Source of the DNA: Nocardioidaceae bacterium
GTDB lineage: Bacteria > Actinomycetota > Actinomycetes > Propionibacteriales > Nocardioidaceae
DNA length: 64,000 nt
Assembly (NCBI GenBank): GCA_029266455.1
Contig: JAQSWV010000002.1
Coordinates: 1 to 64,000 of the forward strand
Direction: 5' to 3'
The position numbers and the translations under genes were made by a program. Below, one piece after another: positions 1 through 8,193 of the stretch; position 1 is the first letter of the stretch, and each line of letters starts with the position of its first letter. Below the pieces are notes generated by a model. It saw only the letters and a list, made by a program, of their open reading frames with translations, searched no databases and had not been told where the DNA came from.

Positions 1-425
1 CCGACCACGTGGAGGCGTTGCCGGACGTGGTGGCCGCCACCGGAGCGACGACGGTCGCCGGCGCCGCCGATGCCGACGCGCTCCCCGTCCGCGTCGATGT
101 GCGCGTCGACGACGGCGACTCGGTGGCCGTCGGCCGGTGCCGGCTGACCGTGATCCACCTCACCGGCCACACCCCTGGGTCGATCGCCCTTCGCTACGAC
201 GACCCGTCCGGGCATCCGCACCTGTTCAGCGGCGACAGCCTCTTCCCCGGCGGTCCCGGGCGGACCACGGGCATCGAAGACTTCCTCTCGCTGATGTCAG
301 ACCTGGAGAACAAGGTGTTCGGGATGCTTCCCGACGACACCTGGGTCTACCCGGGCCACGGTGACGACACTGTTCTCGGCGTCGAGCGTCCGCACCTCCC
401 CGAGTGGCGCGCACGCGGGTGGTGA
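1..425 (+). CDS. MBL-fold metallo-hydrolase, C-terminal part (5' end outside window)
   Basis: The frame is open to the window edge, and its first two codons read Asp-His, which fits the end of an HxHxDH metal-binding motif just upstream of base 1. The rest carries the other metallo-beta-lactamase-fold signatures: HLTGHTPGS (metal His), FSGDSLFPG (bridging Asp) and VYPGHGDDT (last His), in glyoxalase-II-like order. These are binuclear-zinc hydrolases, often acting on thioesters or lactones; the substrate cannot be told from this piece. The protein ends PHLPEWRARGW, a tail I associate with actinobacterial members of the family. The 3' 38 bases of this gene are duplicated near 11.2 kb. A GTG at 9 is only an internal codon, not the start. 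Confidence 0.85.
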   Translation, partial: DHVEALPDVVAATGATTVAGAADADALPVRVDVRVDDGDSVAVGRCRLTVIHLTGHTPGSIALRYDDPSGHPHLFSGDSLFPGGPGRTTGIEDFLSLMSDLENKVFGMLPDDTWVYPGHGDDTVLGVERPHLPEWRARGW

Positions 426-596
426 GTCGCCAGTCCCCCTTGGCTGCGACGGACGCTCGTCGCGACGCGATTCATGAGCAGGGGGACGACACCGAGCAGG
501 GACCTACGACGCACGACGTCCTCCAACGAGGCACTTGCATGGCCGGGAACTAGTCAACCAGGATCTGTGATCGGGTTCTGCCGACGACGCGTCCAC

Positions 597-1535
597 TCAG
601 CGTCGAGCATCGCCGGTTTGCTCATCGAAACGAAGCACGCTTTCCAGCAGTCCCTCAGGGTTCTCGTCAGCTATCCAGTGCCCGGAGCCTGAGATCCCCT
701 CGACGGTCACTACCTCGGCGATCTCGCGTCCCACCTCCTCGACGGCGCTGCGGTGCGACAGACTCGCCTCCCCGTACAGACCCAGGCAGGGCACGGTCAA
801 CTTTCCGCCAGATGCGAGCGCGGCACGGATGTCCTCGGCGTCCTGCTCGAAGGCCCGGTAGAGGTCGAAGCCCGCACGCATGGCCCCCGGCTGCTCATAG
901 GCCGCCACGAACGTGGAAGTGTCCACAGCCGTGGGTCTGGCACCGAGCCGGTCATAGAAGTACTGCAGGTAGAGGCGCTCCCGCCCTGCCACCAGCGCCT
1001 CCGGCAGGTCGAGGACATCGTGGAAAGAAAAGTGCCACTCAGTCGGGGTGCGCTTGACCCGCTCATAGAAGGCGGTGCCCGGCTGTGCTGCCTCCCCATA
1101 GCCCAGTGCTCGGGTGTCGTCCCGGTAGCGGAAGGCGTAGGCGGTCGCCACCATGGAGCCGATGTCATGTCCGAGGACAAAGGCCGGTTCCGTGAGCCTC
1201 AGATGATCGTGGAGCAGAAGATGGATGTCCTCGGCCATCTCCCACTTGGTGTAGCCACCCCTCGGCAGGGGGACCTCCCCACGAAGATCTGCCGGATAAC
1301 CGTGGTCGCGCCTCGGACGCGAGGAGTTGCCAGCGCCCCGATAATCGGGGGCTATCACGCGGTAACCCGCCTCGGCGAAAGGCTCGATGACATGCCGCCA
1401 CTGCCACGAAGTCTGCGGGAATCCGTGCAGCAGAACCAGGGCGGTCGATCCTGATCCAGCATCGTAGTAGTGCATCCTGACGCCGGTCTCCAGATTGGCC
1501 GAGCCCGACATCTTGCTGAGGTCACCTAGCGCCAT
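597..1535 (-). CDS. alpha/beta hydrolase, epoxide-hydrolase-like
   Basis: 312 residues from the ATG at 1535, the first Met with a purine-rich AGGAGGG about 17 bases upstream; the frame stays open to 1586 and a Met nine codons later (1511) is also possible. The fold signatures are LLHGFPQTSWQW (oxyanion hole with HGFPQ), GHDIGSMVA (nucleophile elbow with Asp rather than Ser, as in epoxide hydrolases and haloalkane dehalogenases) and SGSGHWIADENPE (catalytic His) near the C-terminus. An approximately 19-residue insertion separates the usual PDYRGAGNSSRP strand from the MAEDI helix. It is probably cytoplasmic: no signal peptide is seen. It stands alone on the minus strand. The substrate is unknown; haloalkane dehalogenase is the main alternative. 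Confidence 0.8.
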   Translation of the reverse strand: MALGDLSKMSGSANLETGVRMHYYDAGSGSTALVLLHGFPQTSWQWRHVIEPFAEAGYRVIAPDYRGAGNSSRPRRDHGYPADLRGEVPLPRGGYTKWEMAEDIHLLLHDHLRLTEPAFVLGHDIGSMVATAYAFRYRDDTRALGYGEAAQPGTAFYERVKRTPTEWHFSFHDVLDLPEALVAGRERLYLQYFYDRLGARPTAVDTSTFVAAYEQPGAMRAGFDLYRAFEQDAEDIRAALASGGKLTVPCLGLYGEASLSHRSAVEEVGREIAEVVTVEGISGSGHWIADENPEGLLESVLRFDEQTGDARR

Positions 1536-1683
1536 CGCCGAACCCGCCCTCTCCCTCCTGACATAGTGTCCATGTCGGAGGGGCACAGGCAGCGTCGCAT
1601 CGTGTGAACGCCATGGCGGCTCACGCGACAGCGAAACCGCATGCCGCTCAGGCTGGTGCCCACGGGGTTGCCGGGCGGAGCAG

Positions 1684-1965
1684 CTATGACGCTGATCGCG
1701 CAGCCCGACCGCGCCACCACTGCCAGATGAGCGTCACGATGACAGCACCGACAAGCGAACCGATGATCCCGCTCACGCGGAAGTCCACCCCGTCACCTGA
1801 GGCAATGCTGATGACCAGACCACCGACAAAGGAGCCGATCAGGCCGGCCGCGAGGGCCATCCCCCAGTCGATGCCTGGCGCTGAGCGCCCGACGAGCATC
1901 TGGGCCCCCGCGCCGACGAGCATCCCGAACAGAATCAGGGCGATTATCAGCACGCCGCGCAGCAT
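1684..1965 (-). CDS. GlsB/YeaQ/YmgE-type small membrane protein
   Basis: 93 residues with three hydrophobic segments (about 3-22, 35-56 and 65-82) rich in Gly: IALILFGMLVGAGAQML, then GMALAAGLIGSFVGGLV and IIGSLVGAVIVTLIWQWW. This is the transglycosylase-associated / GlsB-YeaQ-YmgE pattern, small inner-membrane proteins linked to envelope stress, with no known biochemical activity. The start is the ATG at 1965; the frame continues upstream to 2343 but that part is low-complexity Arg/Pro/Ser and is judged non-coding. There is no obvious Shine-Dalgarno sequence close to the ATG. It is not in an operon with its neighbours. Confidence 0.75.
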   Translation of the reverse strand: MLRGVLIIALILFGMLVGAGAQMLVGRSAPGIDWGMALAAGLIGSFVGGLVISIASGDGVDFRVSGIIGSLVGAVIVTLIWQWWRGRAARSAS

Positions 1966-2032
1966 AGTTGATGCACACGGCGCAGCCCGGTACTGCATGC
2001 GGCTGGCCAGGCCCGGTTGAACCCATCGGTCT

Positions 2033-2347
2033 TCAGGCGACGAGGCGGCGTCCCGTCGTGGCTGAGATGGTGGCTCGCTCTTCGAGACCCGAACAGCCGT
2101 GCTGTTCTCTTGGGCGATCACGGTGCACGGCTCGGTGGATGGTGAAGGGAATCTCGAAGACCTCCGCCCAGGAGATCCACCCGGCGGTGGCCTCGTCGAA
2201 ATGGCGTCGGTGTACTCGGCCCTCTCCCTCCCAAGCGTGGTCGATCGTGGTGATCGCGGCCTTGACCTTGGGATCCAGCCGGACGTGACCGAAACGCGAC
2301 GCCAGCCCGGACCGCGGCGCCGACGAGGCCGCGTGCCGGACATTCAT
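2033..2347 (-). CDS. hypothetical protein, possibly degraded
   Basis: A 104-codon frame beginning MNVRHAASSAPRSG with a plausible structured core (LDPKVKAAITTIDHAWEGEGRVHRRHFDEATAGWISWAEVFEIPF) and an Arg/His-rich, shadow-like tail. I do not recognise the family. The sharp drop in protein-like character after residue 65 suggests a frameshifted or 3'-truncated gene rather than an intact one. The ATG at 2347 is about 17 bases downstream of a TTAGGGAG stretch, a poor spacing. It is divergent from the gene starting at 2381, with only 33 bases between, so the two would share a promoter region. Confidence 0.35.
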   Translation of the reverse strand: MNVRHAASSAPRSGLASRFGHVRLDPKVKAAITTIDHAWEGEGRVHRRHFDEATAGWISWAEVFEIPFTIHRAVHRDRPREQHGCSGLEERATISATTGRRLVA

Positions 2348-2380
2348 CGCATTTTCATCGTGACTCCCTAAGGTCGGAGC

Positions 2381-3856
2381 GTGGCGACGACCCCGGTCCG
2401 GCCGTCCACGGCCCCGCTGCCTGGCACCGCGACGCTGCCCGCGCGGCAGCCGATCCGGAGCGGTCCCGGTCGGGTGCACCCCCTGTTGGCGAAGCCGGTC
2501 GTCGGCGTGGGTGCAGCGGGCGTGCTCGCGCTTGCGCTGCGGCTCCCGTTCGTCGCCGAGCCCGCCTATCCCGACGAGGGCGGCTACCTGCTGGCCGCGA
2601 GGAGCTGGGCATCGGCCGCCGGGCCTGGACCCGTGGGGGATGTGCCCGGCGACTTGGGCGGCGGTCTGTACGGCGATCTATGGGTCGACCGGCCGCCGCT
2701 GCTGCTGCTGTTCTGGCGCGCCGTCGATGCCGCGGGCGGCATCGTGACGGCCCGGCTCGTCGCCTGCGGCCTCGTCGTCGCGCTCGTGATCTTCGCGGGC
2801 TGGGCGGTCCTCGCGGGGCTCACGGCCGCGCTCGCGGTGGTGACGAAGCAGAACTTCAGCGACGGCGTCGTCTTCGCGCTCGTGCTCGTGGCAGGGTCAT
2901 GGATGTCGCGGTCGCTGTCAGCGCGTACGGCGATCACGGTGCTCGGCGGGGCCGCGGTGGGTGCCGGCGTGGTGGCAACGGCGGCGCTGTGGTGGGCATC
3001 GACGACCGAAGCCGGCATCGCCGGCCTCTGGTACGTCCTCTACGGCTTCCGCGCCGATGCCTTCCTGGTGGTGTTCACGCACAGCCTCGCCGCACCAATG
3101 TCGAGACTGGGCATCCTCGCTACCGCCGCCGTGGGCACCGGGCTGGCGATCGTCCTGATGACCTGGGTGGCAGCGGTCGGTCGGATGCGCCGTTCCGACC
3201 CGACGCAGCTTCCACTGCTGGCGGCGGTGGGTGCGATGCTCGGCGTCGCCCTCGGAGCCGTGGCCCTGGGAGCTAGCTACTGGGTGCACTACTTGGTAGG
3301 GCTGGTCCCGGTCGCGGCTCTCGCCATCGGCATGCTGGCCGGTCAGGCCCGGTCAAGCAGGTCGGGAGGCGCACGCTGGCCGGCACGTCGACCGGTCGGC
3401 CTTGTCGTGTGCGTCGTGACTGCGGCGGTCATTGCCTCGGTCTTGGCGGGCCCCCTGACGGAGCCGTCGCGGCAGACCGAGGCCGCCGTGGCCACCACGC
3501 TACGGACGGCGGCGCGGCCCGCGGACACGGTGTTCATCGCCTACGGGCACCCCAACGTGGTGCAGGAGGCCGGTGTGTGGCCGGCGTACCCCTACCTGTG
3601 GAGCCTGTCGATGCGCACCCTCGACCCGCACCTGAGCGAACTGCGCCGCACACTGTCCGGACAACACGCGCCTACCTGGGTCGTGCAGTGGAACGACATC
3701 GACTCCTGGGACATCGACCCCGACGGCCGTGTGGCAGCGATTCTGCGACAGCGGTACCAGCCAACTGAGACCGTCTGCGGCGTGCAGGTGCTGTTGCGGC
3801 GCGACGCAGTGCGAGCGGTCACCAACGTGACAGCACACTGCCCCACTGACGGGTGA
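2381..3856 (+). CDS. GT-C/GT39-like multi-spanning membrane protein, apparently shortened
   Basis: 491 residues from a GTG preceded by AAGG at 7 bases. After a 35-residue basic N-terminus the protein has many hydrophobic segments. A first-loop motif PDEGGYLLAA and a following WVDRPPLLLLFWRA fit the acidic loop-1 signature of GT-C glycosyltransferases (GT39/ArnT/PMT type), which use polyprenyl-phosphate sugars on the outer face of the membrane. The soluble C-terminal portion (about 375-491) has the pattern seen in actinobacterial relatives. In the relatives I recall, roughly 80-90 residues with two or three membrane spans separate the segment ending FAGWAVLAG from LTAALAVVTKQNF; here they are adjacent, so an in-frame deletion is likely. 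Activity is therefore uncertain. Confidence 0.6.
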   Translation: MATTPVRPSTAPLPGTATLPARQPIRSGPGRVHPLLAKPVVGVGAAGVLALALRLPFVAEPAYPDEGGYLLAARSWASAAGPGPVGDVPGDLGGGLYGDLWVDRPPLLLLFWRAVDAAGGIVTARLVACGLVVALVIFAGWAVLAGLTAALAVVTKQNFSDGVVFALVLVAGSWMSRSLSARTAITVLGGAAVGAGVVATAALWWASTTEAGIAGLWYVLYGFRADAFLVVFTHSLAAPMSRLGILATAAVGTGLAIVLMTWVAAVGRMRRSDPTQLPLLAAVGAMLGVALGAVALGASYWVHYLVGLVPVAALAIGMLAGQARSSRSGGARWPARRPVGLVVCVVTAAVIASVLAGPLTEPSRQTEAAVATTLRTAARPADTVFIAYGHPNVVQEAGVWPAYPYLWSLSMRTLDPHLSELRRTLSGQHAPTWVVQWNDIDSWDIDPDGRVAAILRQRYQPTETVCGVQVLLRRDAVRAVTNVTAHCPTDG

Positions 3857-4136
3857 GAGCATGGCCTCTGTAGCGGCACTAGTCGCACAGCAGCGATGTC
3901 AACCTGCCCGTCGTCCTTGACCAGAACGCCGCAACCGGCAAGAGGTCGAACGCGGACGTCTACCAATTGACAACGACCTCGCGGCCACCCTTTCCCGCAA
4001 GCCAAGGGTGAGACGTGGAAGGCTCAGCACCTGCCTTCGTCAGGACCGCCCGGGGGCCCCACCTCGCGGACTGTCGTCACCGTCGGCGACATTCCCCACC
4101 GCCACTTCCTTGGTGGCGTTCGCATGGGAGTGACCC
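3857..4136. other. intergenic region between convergent genes, with a weak hairpin
   Basis: About 280 bases separate the convergent genes ending at 3856 and 4137. I find no convincing coding frame. A 6-bp stem CGCCAC (4100-4105) / GTGGCG (4113-4118) with a 7-base loop lies near the 3' end of the minus-strand operon and may help terminate transcription, but no T-run follows on either strand. Confidence 0.35.
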
Positions 4137-4727
4137 TCACGAGCGGAGCCCCGGCCGCAGAGCCACGGCGCACACCAGAGCCCCGCTGAGCGCTATCCCC
4201 AGCCACACCGTGCGCACGGTGTCCGGGAAGTCGCCGATCGGGTAGAGGGTGCCCCAGCTGAACATTCCCGACAGGGTCACCGGCGCCAGCGCGGCCACCG
4301 CCACCACCGGCGCGAGCACTGCGCCGGGCGTCTGCACGAGCCGGCGGGAGGCCAGGGCCGCCGAGCCGGCTACCAGCAGAACGGTGGCGCCGCCCAGCAG
4401 CCACCAGCCCGGCCGCCAGAACGGGACCTCGCCAGGGCGTAGCGCCACCACCAGGCCCCACACCGACAGCGGCACCAGCGTCACGCCGAGTCGGTTGGCG
4501 CGTCGCCAGCCCGCTCCGCGCGGCGTCACGGCCACCACCGGAAGGGCGTCCTCGTCGTAGGCGAACGCCGCGGCGGCCGCACAGCAGGCGAGGAACGCCG
4601 GTGCGAGCAGGACGGCGTCTTCCGGCCACCGCGCGAGGAGCACCGCGGTGAGTCCGGCTGCAACGCAGGCCCCGAGCAGCGGCGGCCAAGCGACCCCGCG
4701 CCGCAGGTACCAGAGCCGAGTGCTCAA
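4137..4727 (-). CDS. ABC-exporter membrane subunit-like protein
   Basis: 196 residues, last gene of the sigma/ABC operon. The start is a TTG at 4727 that overlaps the stop of the preceding permease gene (TTGA), which implies translational coupling. Five to six hydrophobic segments are visible (about 17-33, 38-56, 82-97, 105-128, 134-153, 170-190). Between the second and third, a cytoplasmic loop reads VAVTPRGAGWRRANR (65-79), matching in pattern the loops of the two upstream membrane proteins. By family and context it is probably the second or third membrane component of an ABC-2-like exporter. The exported substrate is unknown. No signal peptide. Confidence 0.65.
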   Translation of the reverse strand: MSTRLWYLRRGVAWPPLLGACVAAGLTAVLLARWPEDAVLLAPAFLACCAAAAAFAYDEDALPVVAVTPRGAGWRRANRLGVTLVPLSVWGLVVALRPGEVPFWRPGWWLLGGATVLLVAGSAALASRRLVQTPGAVLAPVVAVAALAPVTLSGMFSWGTLYPIGDFPDTVRTVWLGIALSGALVCAVALRPGLRS

Positions 4728-5620
4728 CCCGTGACCCTGGACGGGAGCGGGTCGGAGTCCCGATTGTCGTGGACGCCGGTCGTCGCCGCGAGGAAGAAGA
4801 GCGCCACCGCGGTCGCCGCGACGGCCGCCACGAGGATGCGGAACCTAGGCGTCCGGGCGGTGCGGTCGTGCCATATCGCCACGAGGACGGCGAGAGCGCC
4901 GAGAGCCAGCAAGTAGCCGAGGTAGGCAGCGGGGTTACCGGCGATCAGTGTCTGGGTGCCGTCGGGGTTGTCCCCCGTATGGAAGATGGCCCACGGCACC
5001 CAGAGCCGCCACTCGGAGCTGTCTGTGTCGAGGAGGGGCACCTGTCCGAGCAGGGTCACCACGATGAGCGCGACCACCACCATGCCCGAGGCGCCACGGA
5101 ACCGGAGCCAGCGGCCGGCAAGCACACCCAGCAGCGCTCCGTCGAGGCAGGCGACCGGACACATGAGCACGACGCTCCACACCTGCCAGTCGGGCAGGGT
5201 GCCGAACCACCACTCCTGCGGAGCCACGCCGATCACGTTCGCGAGGACGACGAGGGCGACCGAGAACAACAGCCCAGCCACGAGCGGCGGGATGCCCGCT
5301 GCGGCGAGCGCGAGCGTCCGGCGGGCCTCGGTGCCGGGTGCCGTGGCGACGGCCTCGACGGCGACCTCGGTGGACCGGGTGAGCAGCGCGGCGGCGATCA
5401 CGCTGGTGAGGCCGATGTAGAACGCCCCGAGCAACGGAAGCGTGAGCACGACCGGGACTCCTGTCCCGTCGCCGACGAGGACGACGTACAGCCCCAGCAC
5501 GACAAAGCCAAGAGCGACGCCGAGCGCGAAAACGGGGTGGCGGGCCATTCGGCGGGCCTCGATGACGGCCATCGCGCGGTGACCGGCGATGCCGGACGCG
5601 GGCATGGGAAGGCTGCTCAT
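4724..5620 (-). CDS. ABC transporter permease (ABC-2-like)
   Basis: 298 residues. I chose the ATG at 5620 because it has GGAG seven bases upstream; an ATG pair at 5653/5650 overlapping the ATPase stop is the alternative. Seven to eight hydrophobic segments are visible, with an N-terminal amphipathic stretch MAVIEARRMARHP typical of ABC-2 permeases just before the first membrane span. A cytoplasmic loop VATAPGTEARRTLAL (91-105) resembles those of the other two membrane proteins in the operon. It should form the channel with the adjacent ATPase and the neighbouring membrane protein, acting as an exporter because the operon has no substrate-binding protein. Confidence 0.75.
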   Translation of the reverse strand: MSSLPMPASGIAGHRAMAVIEARRMARHPVFALGVALGFVVLGLYVVLVGDGTGVPVVLTLPLLGAFYIGLTSVIAAALLTRSTEVAVEAVATAPGTEARRTLALAAAGIPPLVAGLLFSVALVVLANVIGVAPQEWWFGTLPDWQVWSVVLMCPVACLDGALLGVLAGRWLRFRGASGMVVVALIVVTLLGQVPLLDTDSSEWRLWVPWAIFHTGDNPDGTQTLIAGNPAAYLGYLLALGALAVLVAIWHDRTARTPRFRILVAAVAATAVALFFLAATTGVHDNRDSDPLPSRVTG

Positions 5621-5649
5621 CGGTCGCTCCAGGTGTGGTGAGGACAGCA

Positions 5650-6528
5650 TCATGAGGATGCGGGGACCCGGTGCGCGTCGGGCCCGAGCATCAGCAGATA
5701 GGCGTCCTCGAGGGTCGGCTGAGCAGGGTCCGCGCCGACCGGTCTGCCGCCGACGACGTGGTGACGGCCGGTGCCGGTCCGCCAGCTGACCAGTGCGTCC
5801 TCGCCGGGCTCGTCGGCGAGCCAGACCTGGCCGACCGCGGTGGCGACCAGGTCAGTGACGGCACCGTCGAAGCGGACGGTCCCGCCCGCGAGCACGACCA
5901 CGCGCTCGCAGAGTGCCGCGACGTCCTCGGTCTGGTGGGTGGACAGCAGCACCGTCGAGCGGTGGCCCCGGGCGGACAACGTACGCCGCAGGTCGGCGCG
6001 CTGCGCCGGGTCGAGTCCGGTCGTGGGCTCGTCGAGCACGACCAATCGCGGGTCCCCGAGCAGCGCCTGCGCCAGCCCGACCCGCCGGCGTTGCCCACCG
6101 GAGAGCCGACTGACCCGGACCGTGGCCTGGTCGGCGAGCCCGACTGCGTCGAGCGCCCGGCGTACCGCCTGGGACCGTGCCTGGCGGTCGTTCCACTCCT
6201 TGAGGACGGCGACGTACTCGAGGAAGCCGAAGGCGGTCATGTCAGAGGGGTAGCCGAGCTCCTGCGGCAGGTAGCCGAGCTCGCGTCGCACGGCGGTCAC
6301 GTCGGCGTGGGAGCGGTGCGGGTCGCGCCCGAGCAGGCGTACCTCGCCGCTGTCGGCGGCGATCGACGTGGCGACGATGCGCAGCAGCGTCGTCTTGCCG
6401 GCGCCGTTGGGGCCGAGCAGGCCGGTGACGCCTCGGTCGAAGGCAAGGTCGACGTCGCCAAGGGCGCGGGTGCGGCCGTATCGCTTGCTGACGCCGGTCA
6501 GTTCGACGGTGCTCGCACCGACGCTCAC
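5650..6528 (-). CDS. ABC transporter ATP-binding protein
   Basis: 292 residues from a GTG at 6528 that overlaps the anti-sigma stop (GTGA). All nucleotide-binding-domain motifs are present in order: Walker A GPNGAGKTT (39-47), Q-loop LGYLPQE (84-90), signature LSGGQRRR (142-149), Walker B LVVLDEP (162-168), D-loop GLDP and H-loop STHQTEDV (196-203). A C-terminal extension (about 220-292) is of the type seen in ABC-2 exporters such as NatA/CcmA-like proteins. It drives the membrane proteins encoded downstream. Its place inside an ECF sigma operon suggests export induced by envelope or compound stress; the cargo is unknown. Confidence 0.9.
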   Translation of the reverse strand: MSVGASTVELTGVSKRYGRTRALGDVDLAFDRGVTGLLGPNGAGKTTLLRIVATSIAADSGEVRLLGRDPHRSHADVTAVRRELGYLPQELGYPSDMTAFGFLEYVAVLKEWNDRQARSQAVRRALDAVGLADQATVRVSRLSGGQRRRVGLAQALLGDPRLVVLDEPTTGLDPAQRADLRRTLSARGHRSTVLLSTHQTEDVAALCERVVVLAGGTVRFDGAVTDLVATAVGQVWLADEPGEDALVSWRTGTGRHHVVGGRPVGADPAQPTLEDAYLLMLGPDAHRVPASS

Positions 6529-7358
6529 AACGCCACCCCCGGCTGCCGGTCGGCCCTGGCCCGGACCGCGATGACAGTGCAGGCGGCCAGAGCGAGCAGG
6601 ACGTAGACGCCCTGCTGTGCGGCCTCGACGGGCCACGTCGGGCCGAAGCCGCGCGTCGAGCCGAGCACGACGCCGGACCAGGCGAGCGACACGACCGTCG
6701 CCGCGGTCCTGGGCCCGACGAAGGCGGCGATCGCGAGCAGCACCGGCACCAGCGCCAGGGCCGGGCCGAGCCACGCGGCGGCGAGCCACGGCGGCCCGGG
6801 CAAGGCGAGCCCGAGCAGCACGGTGACTGGCAGCATCGAGACCAGGACGCCGATCGTGCGCAGCAGGATCAGCCTGGTGCGCCCGTAAGGCGCGGTGGCC
6901 ACCAAGGCCTCGAGCGGATCCTGGCGCGGGCCGTAGGCGGCGGCGACCCCGAGCACCGGCGCGAGGGGTGCCACCAGAAGGAACGGCGCGAGTGCCGTCC
7001 CGCCGGACGCGTATGCGGCCAAGGTGGCGAAGGAAAGCGACAGGAACGCGCCGACCAACCAGGCACCGCGCAGCGAAGCCGCGCCGGCGAGCAGCACCGC
7101 CGTCGGCTCCCGGAGCCCGCAGCGGCGGGCGAGCCGGACAACGAATGGCAGAGACGGGTGCTCCACGACCTCGCGAATGCTGGCCCAGGTGCGCTCCACC
7201 AGCCGGGGCTCGAGCAGATGTCCCACTGCCGCCCGGCAGGTGTCGCAGCGGCTGACGTGCTGCTCGACCGAGGCGCCGACGACGGCATCGAGGGCTCCGG
7301 CGAGGTAGCTCGACAGCAGCGCCGAGTCGGCGTGCCAACCCTGGGTCCCGATGGTCAT
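6525..7358 (-). CDS. zinc-finger anti-sigma factor fused to a six-span permease-like domain
   Basis: 277 residues. The ATG at 7358 is preferred over the ATG at 7364 because AGGAGGG lies six bases before 7358 but touches 7364; it also gives a 4-base overlap (ATGA) with the sigma gene stop. Residues 10-45 form a zf-HC2/ZAS domain with H34-x3-C38-x2-C41, which in known anti-sigma factors binds zinc and holds the ECF sigma factor. After a short linker come about six membrane spans. The loop PLEALVATAPYGRTRLILLR (about 148-167) resembles the loops of the two permeases of the same operon, so the membrane part looks like a third permease paralogue rather than the usual single span. Inference: it links transporter state to sigma release. 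Confidence 0.8.
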   Translation of the reverse strand: MTIGTQGWHADSALLSSYLAGALDAVVGASVEQHVSRCDTCRAAVGHLLEPRLVERTWASIREVVEHPSLPFVVRLARRCGLREPTAVLLAGAASLRGAWLVGAFLSLSFATLAAYASGGTALAPFLLVAPLAPVLGVAAAYGPRQDPLEALVATAPYGRTRLILLRTIGVLVSMLPVTVLLGLALPGPPWLAAAWLGPALALVPVLLAIAAFVGPRTAATVVSLAWSGVVLGSTRGFGPTWPVEAAQQGVYVLLALAACTVIAVRARADRQPGVAL

Positions 7359-7924
7359 CGCCATCCCTCCTGCGGCTCGGTGAGCGCGGTCCTCAACTGT
7401 GCCTTCGCGCGATGGAGCCGCGTCTTCACGGTGTTCTCGCGGACGCCGAGCAGGCGCCCTGCCTCCTTCGTGGTCAGGCCATCGAGCACGACGGCCTGCA
7501 CCACCGAGCGGAACTCCGGCGACAGGCGTCGCAGCCCCGCTGCAAGGTCGCCGTACTCGACTTCGAGCAGCACCTGGTCCTCGGCGGAGGGCATCACCTG
7601 CTGTAGGAGCGTCGGCGACACGTCCCAATTCGGGATGAGCACCACGTCCCGGCGGGAACGCAGCCGCGAGACCATCCGTCGGAACGCGATGCCCCACAGC
7701 CACGCGCCGACCTCGCCATCGTGACGAAACCGCCGCGCGTCCTTCCAGAGCGCGACGAAGGTGTCCTGCACGACCTCGACGACGACCTCGGGATCGTTGC
7801 AGCGGCGGATGAGCCGGGCGTGCAGCCAGGCGCCGTGCCGCTCGTACAACTCCCGCAGGGCACCCAGCTCTCCGGCCGCGACCGCGGCTACCAGCGCCGC
7901 GTCAGTCACCGTCGGGGTGGTCAT
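7355..7924 (-). CDS. ECF-type RNA polymerase sigma factor
   Basis: 189 residues. Region 2 lies at about 20-90 (LGALRELYERHG, then VVQDTFVALWKDARRF and GAWLWGIAFRRMVSRLR, the last contacting the -10 element), and region 4 at about 125-180 (LSPEFRSVVQAVVLDGLTTKEAGRLLGVRENTVKTRLHRAKAQLR, written as two helices of the HTH). The short linker and absence of regions 1 and 3 place it in the ECF group. GAGG sits four bases before the ATG. It is the first gene of a five-gene minus-strand operon with its own anti-sigma factor and an ABC exporter; autoregulation is likely because a GGAAC -35-like element lies just upstream. Confidence 0.92.
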   Translation of the reverse strand: MTTPTVTDAALVAAVAAGELGALRELYERHGAWLHARLIRRCNDPEVVVEVVQDTFVALWKDARRFRHDGEVGAWLWGIAFRRMVSRLRSRRDVVLIPNWDVSPTLLQQVMPSAEDQVLLEVEYGDLAAGLRRLSPEFRSVVQAVVLDGLTTKEAGRLLGVRENTVKTRLHRAKAQLRTALTEPQEGWR

Positions 7925-7933
7925 GTCCTCACT

Positions 7934-7960
7934 GTCGCAGTGACAGGGCGGTTTGGTTCC
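7934..7960 (-). promoter_or_regulatory. candidate ECF promoter of the sigma/ABC operon, with nested palindrome
   Basis: On the minus strand GGAAC (7960-7956) is followed after 18 bases by CGAC (7937-7934), approximating the ECF pattern GGAAC-N16/17-CGTC; the spacing is slightly long. The -10 side sits within overlapping inverted repeats CACTG-TCG-CAGTG (7930-7942) and CTGTC-GCAGT-GACAG (7932-7946), which could be a second regulator's site. The start codon at 7924 would follow within about 10-15 bases, giving a very short leader. Confidence 0.4.
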
Positions 7961-8193
7961 CGGTTACCACGAGTCAAATTCCCACGACTCCGGGATGGCG
8001 CCGTGCCGCGCAGCGAGCTCGGTCGCGAACCGGCGACCTCGGACATTGACGTCGCCCAGATGGCGGTCGCGGTAGCCGGTCAAGGTGGCTCCTTCACAAG
8101 GCAGCTACTGATCGGGCTGTGGCCACGGCGCCTCGTAGTGAAGCATGGGTGGGCTGTTCCGCGGGGTTGTCCCGGTCGTGGCAGGCTCCCGGC

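Noticed and set aside
5650-7338. Single long frame joining the ABC ATPase with the anti-sigma gene region
   Set aside because: The upstream part lies out of frame with the anti-sigma gene; the ATPase has its own GTG start at 6528 with a GTGA overlap, so there is no fusion.
8041-8075. TTGACG at 8046 as a -35 element for the DUF3616 gene
   Set aside because: No acceptable -10 hexamer at 16-18 bases and the distance to the start codon is long; chance hexamers are common.
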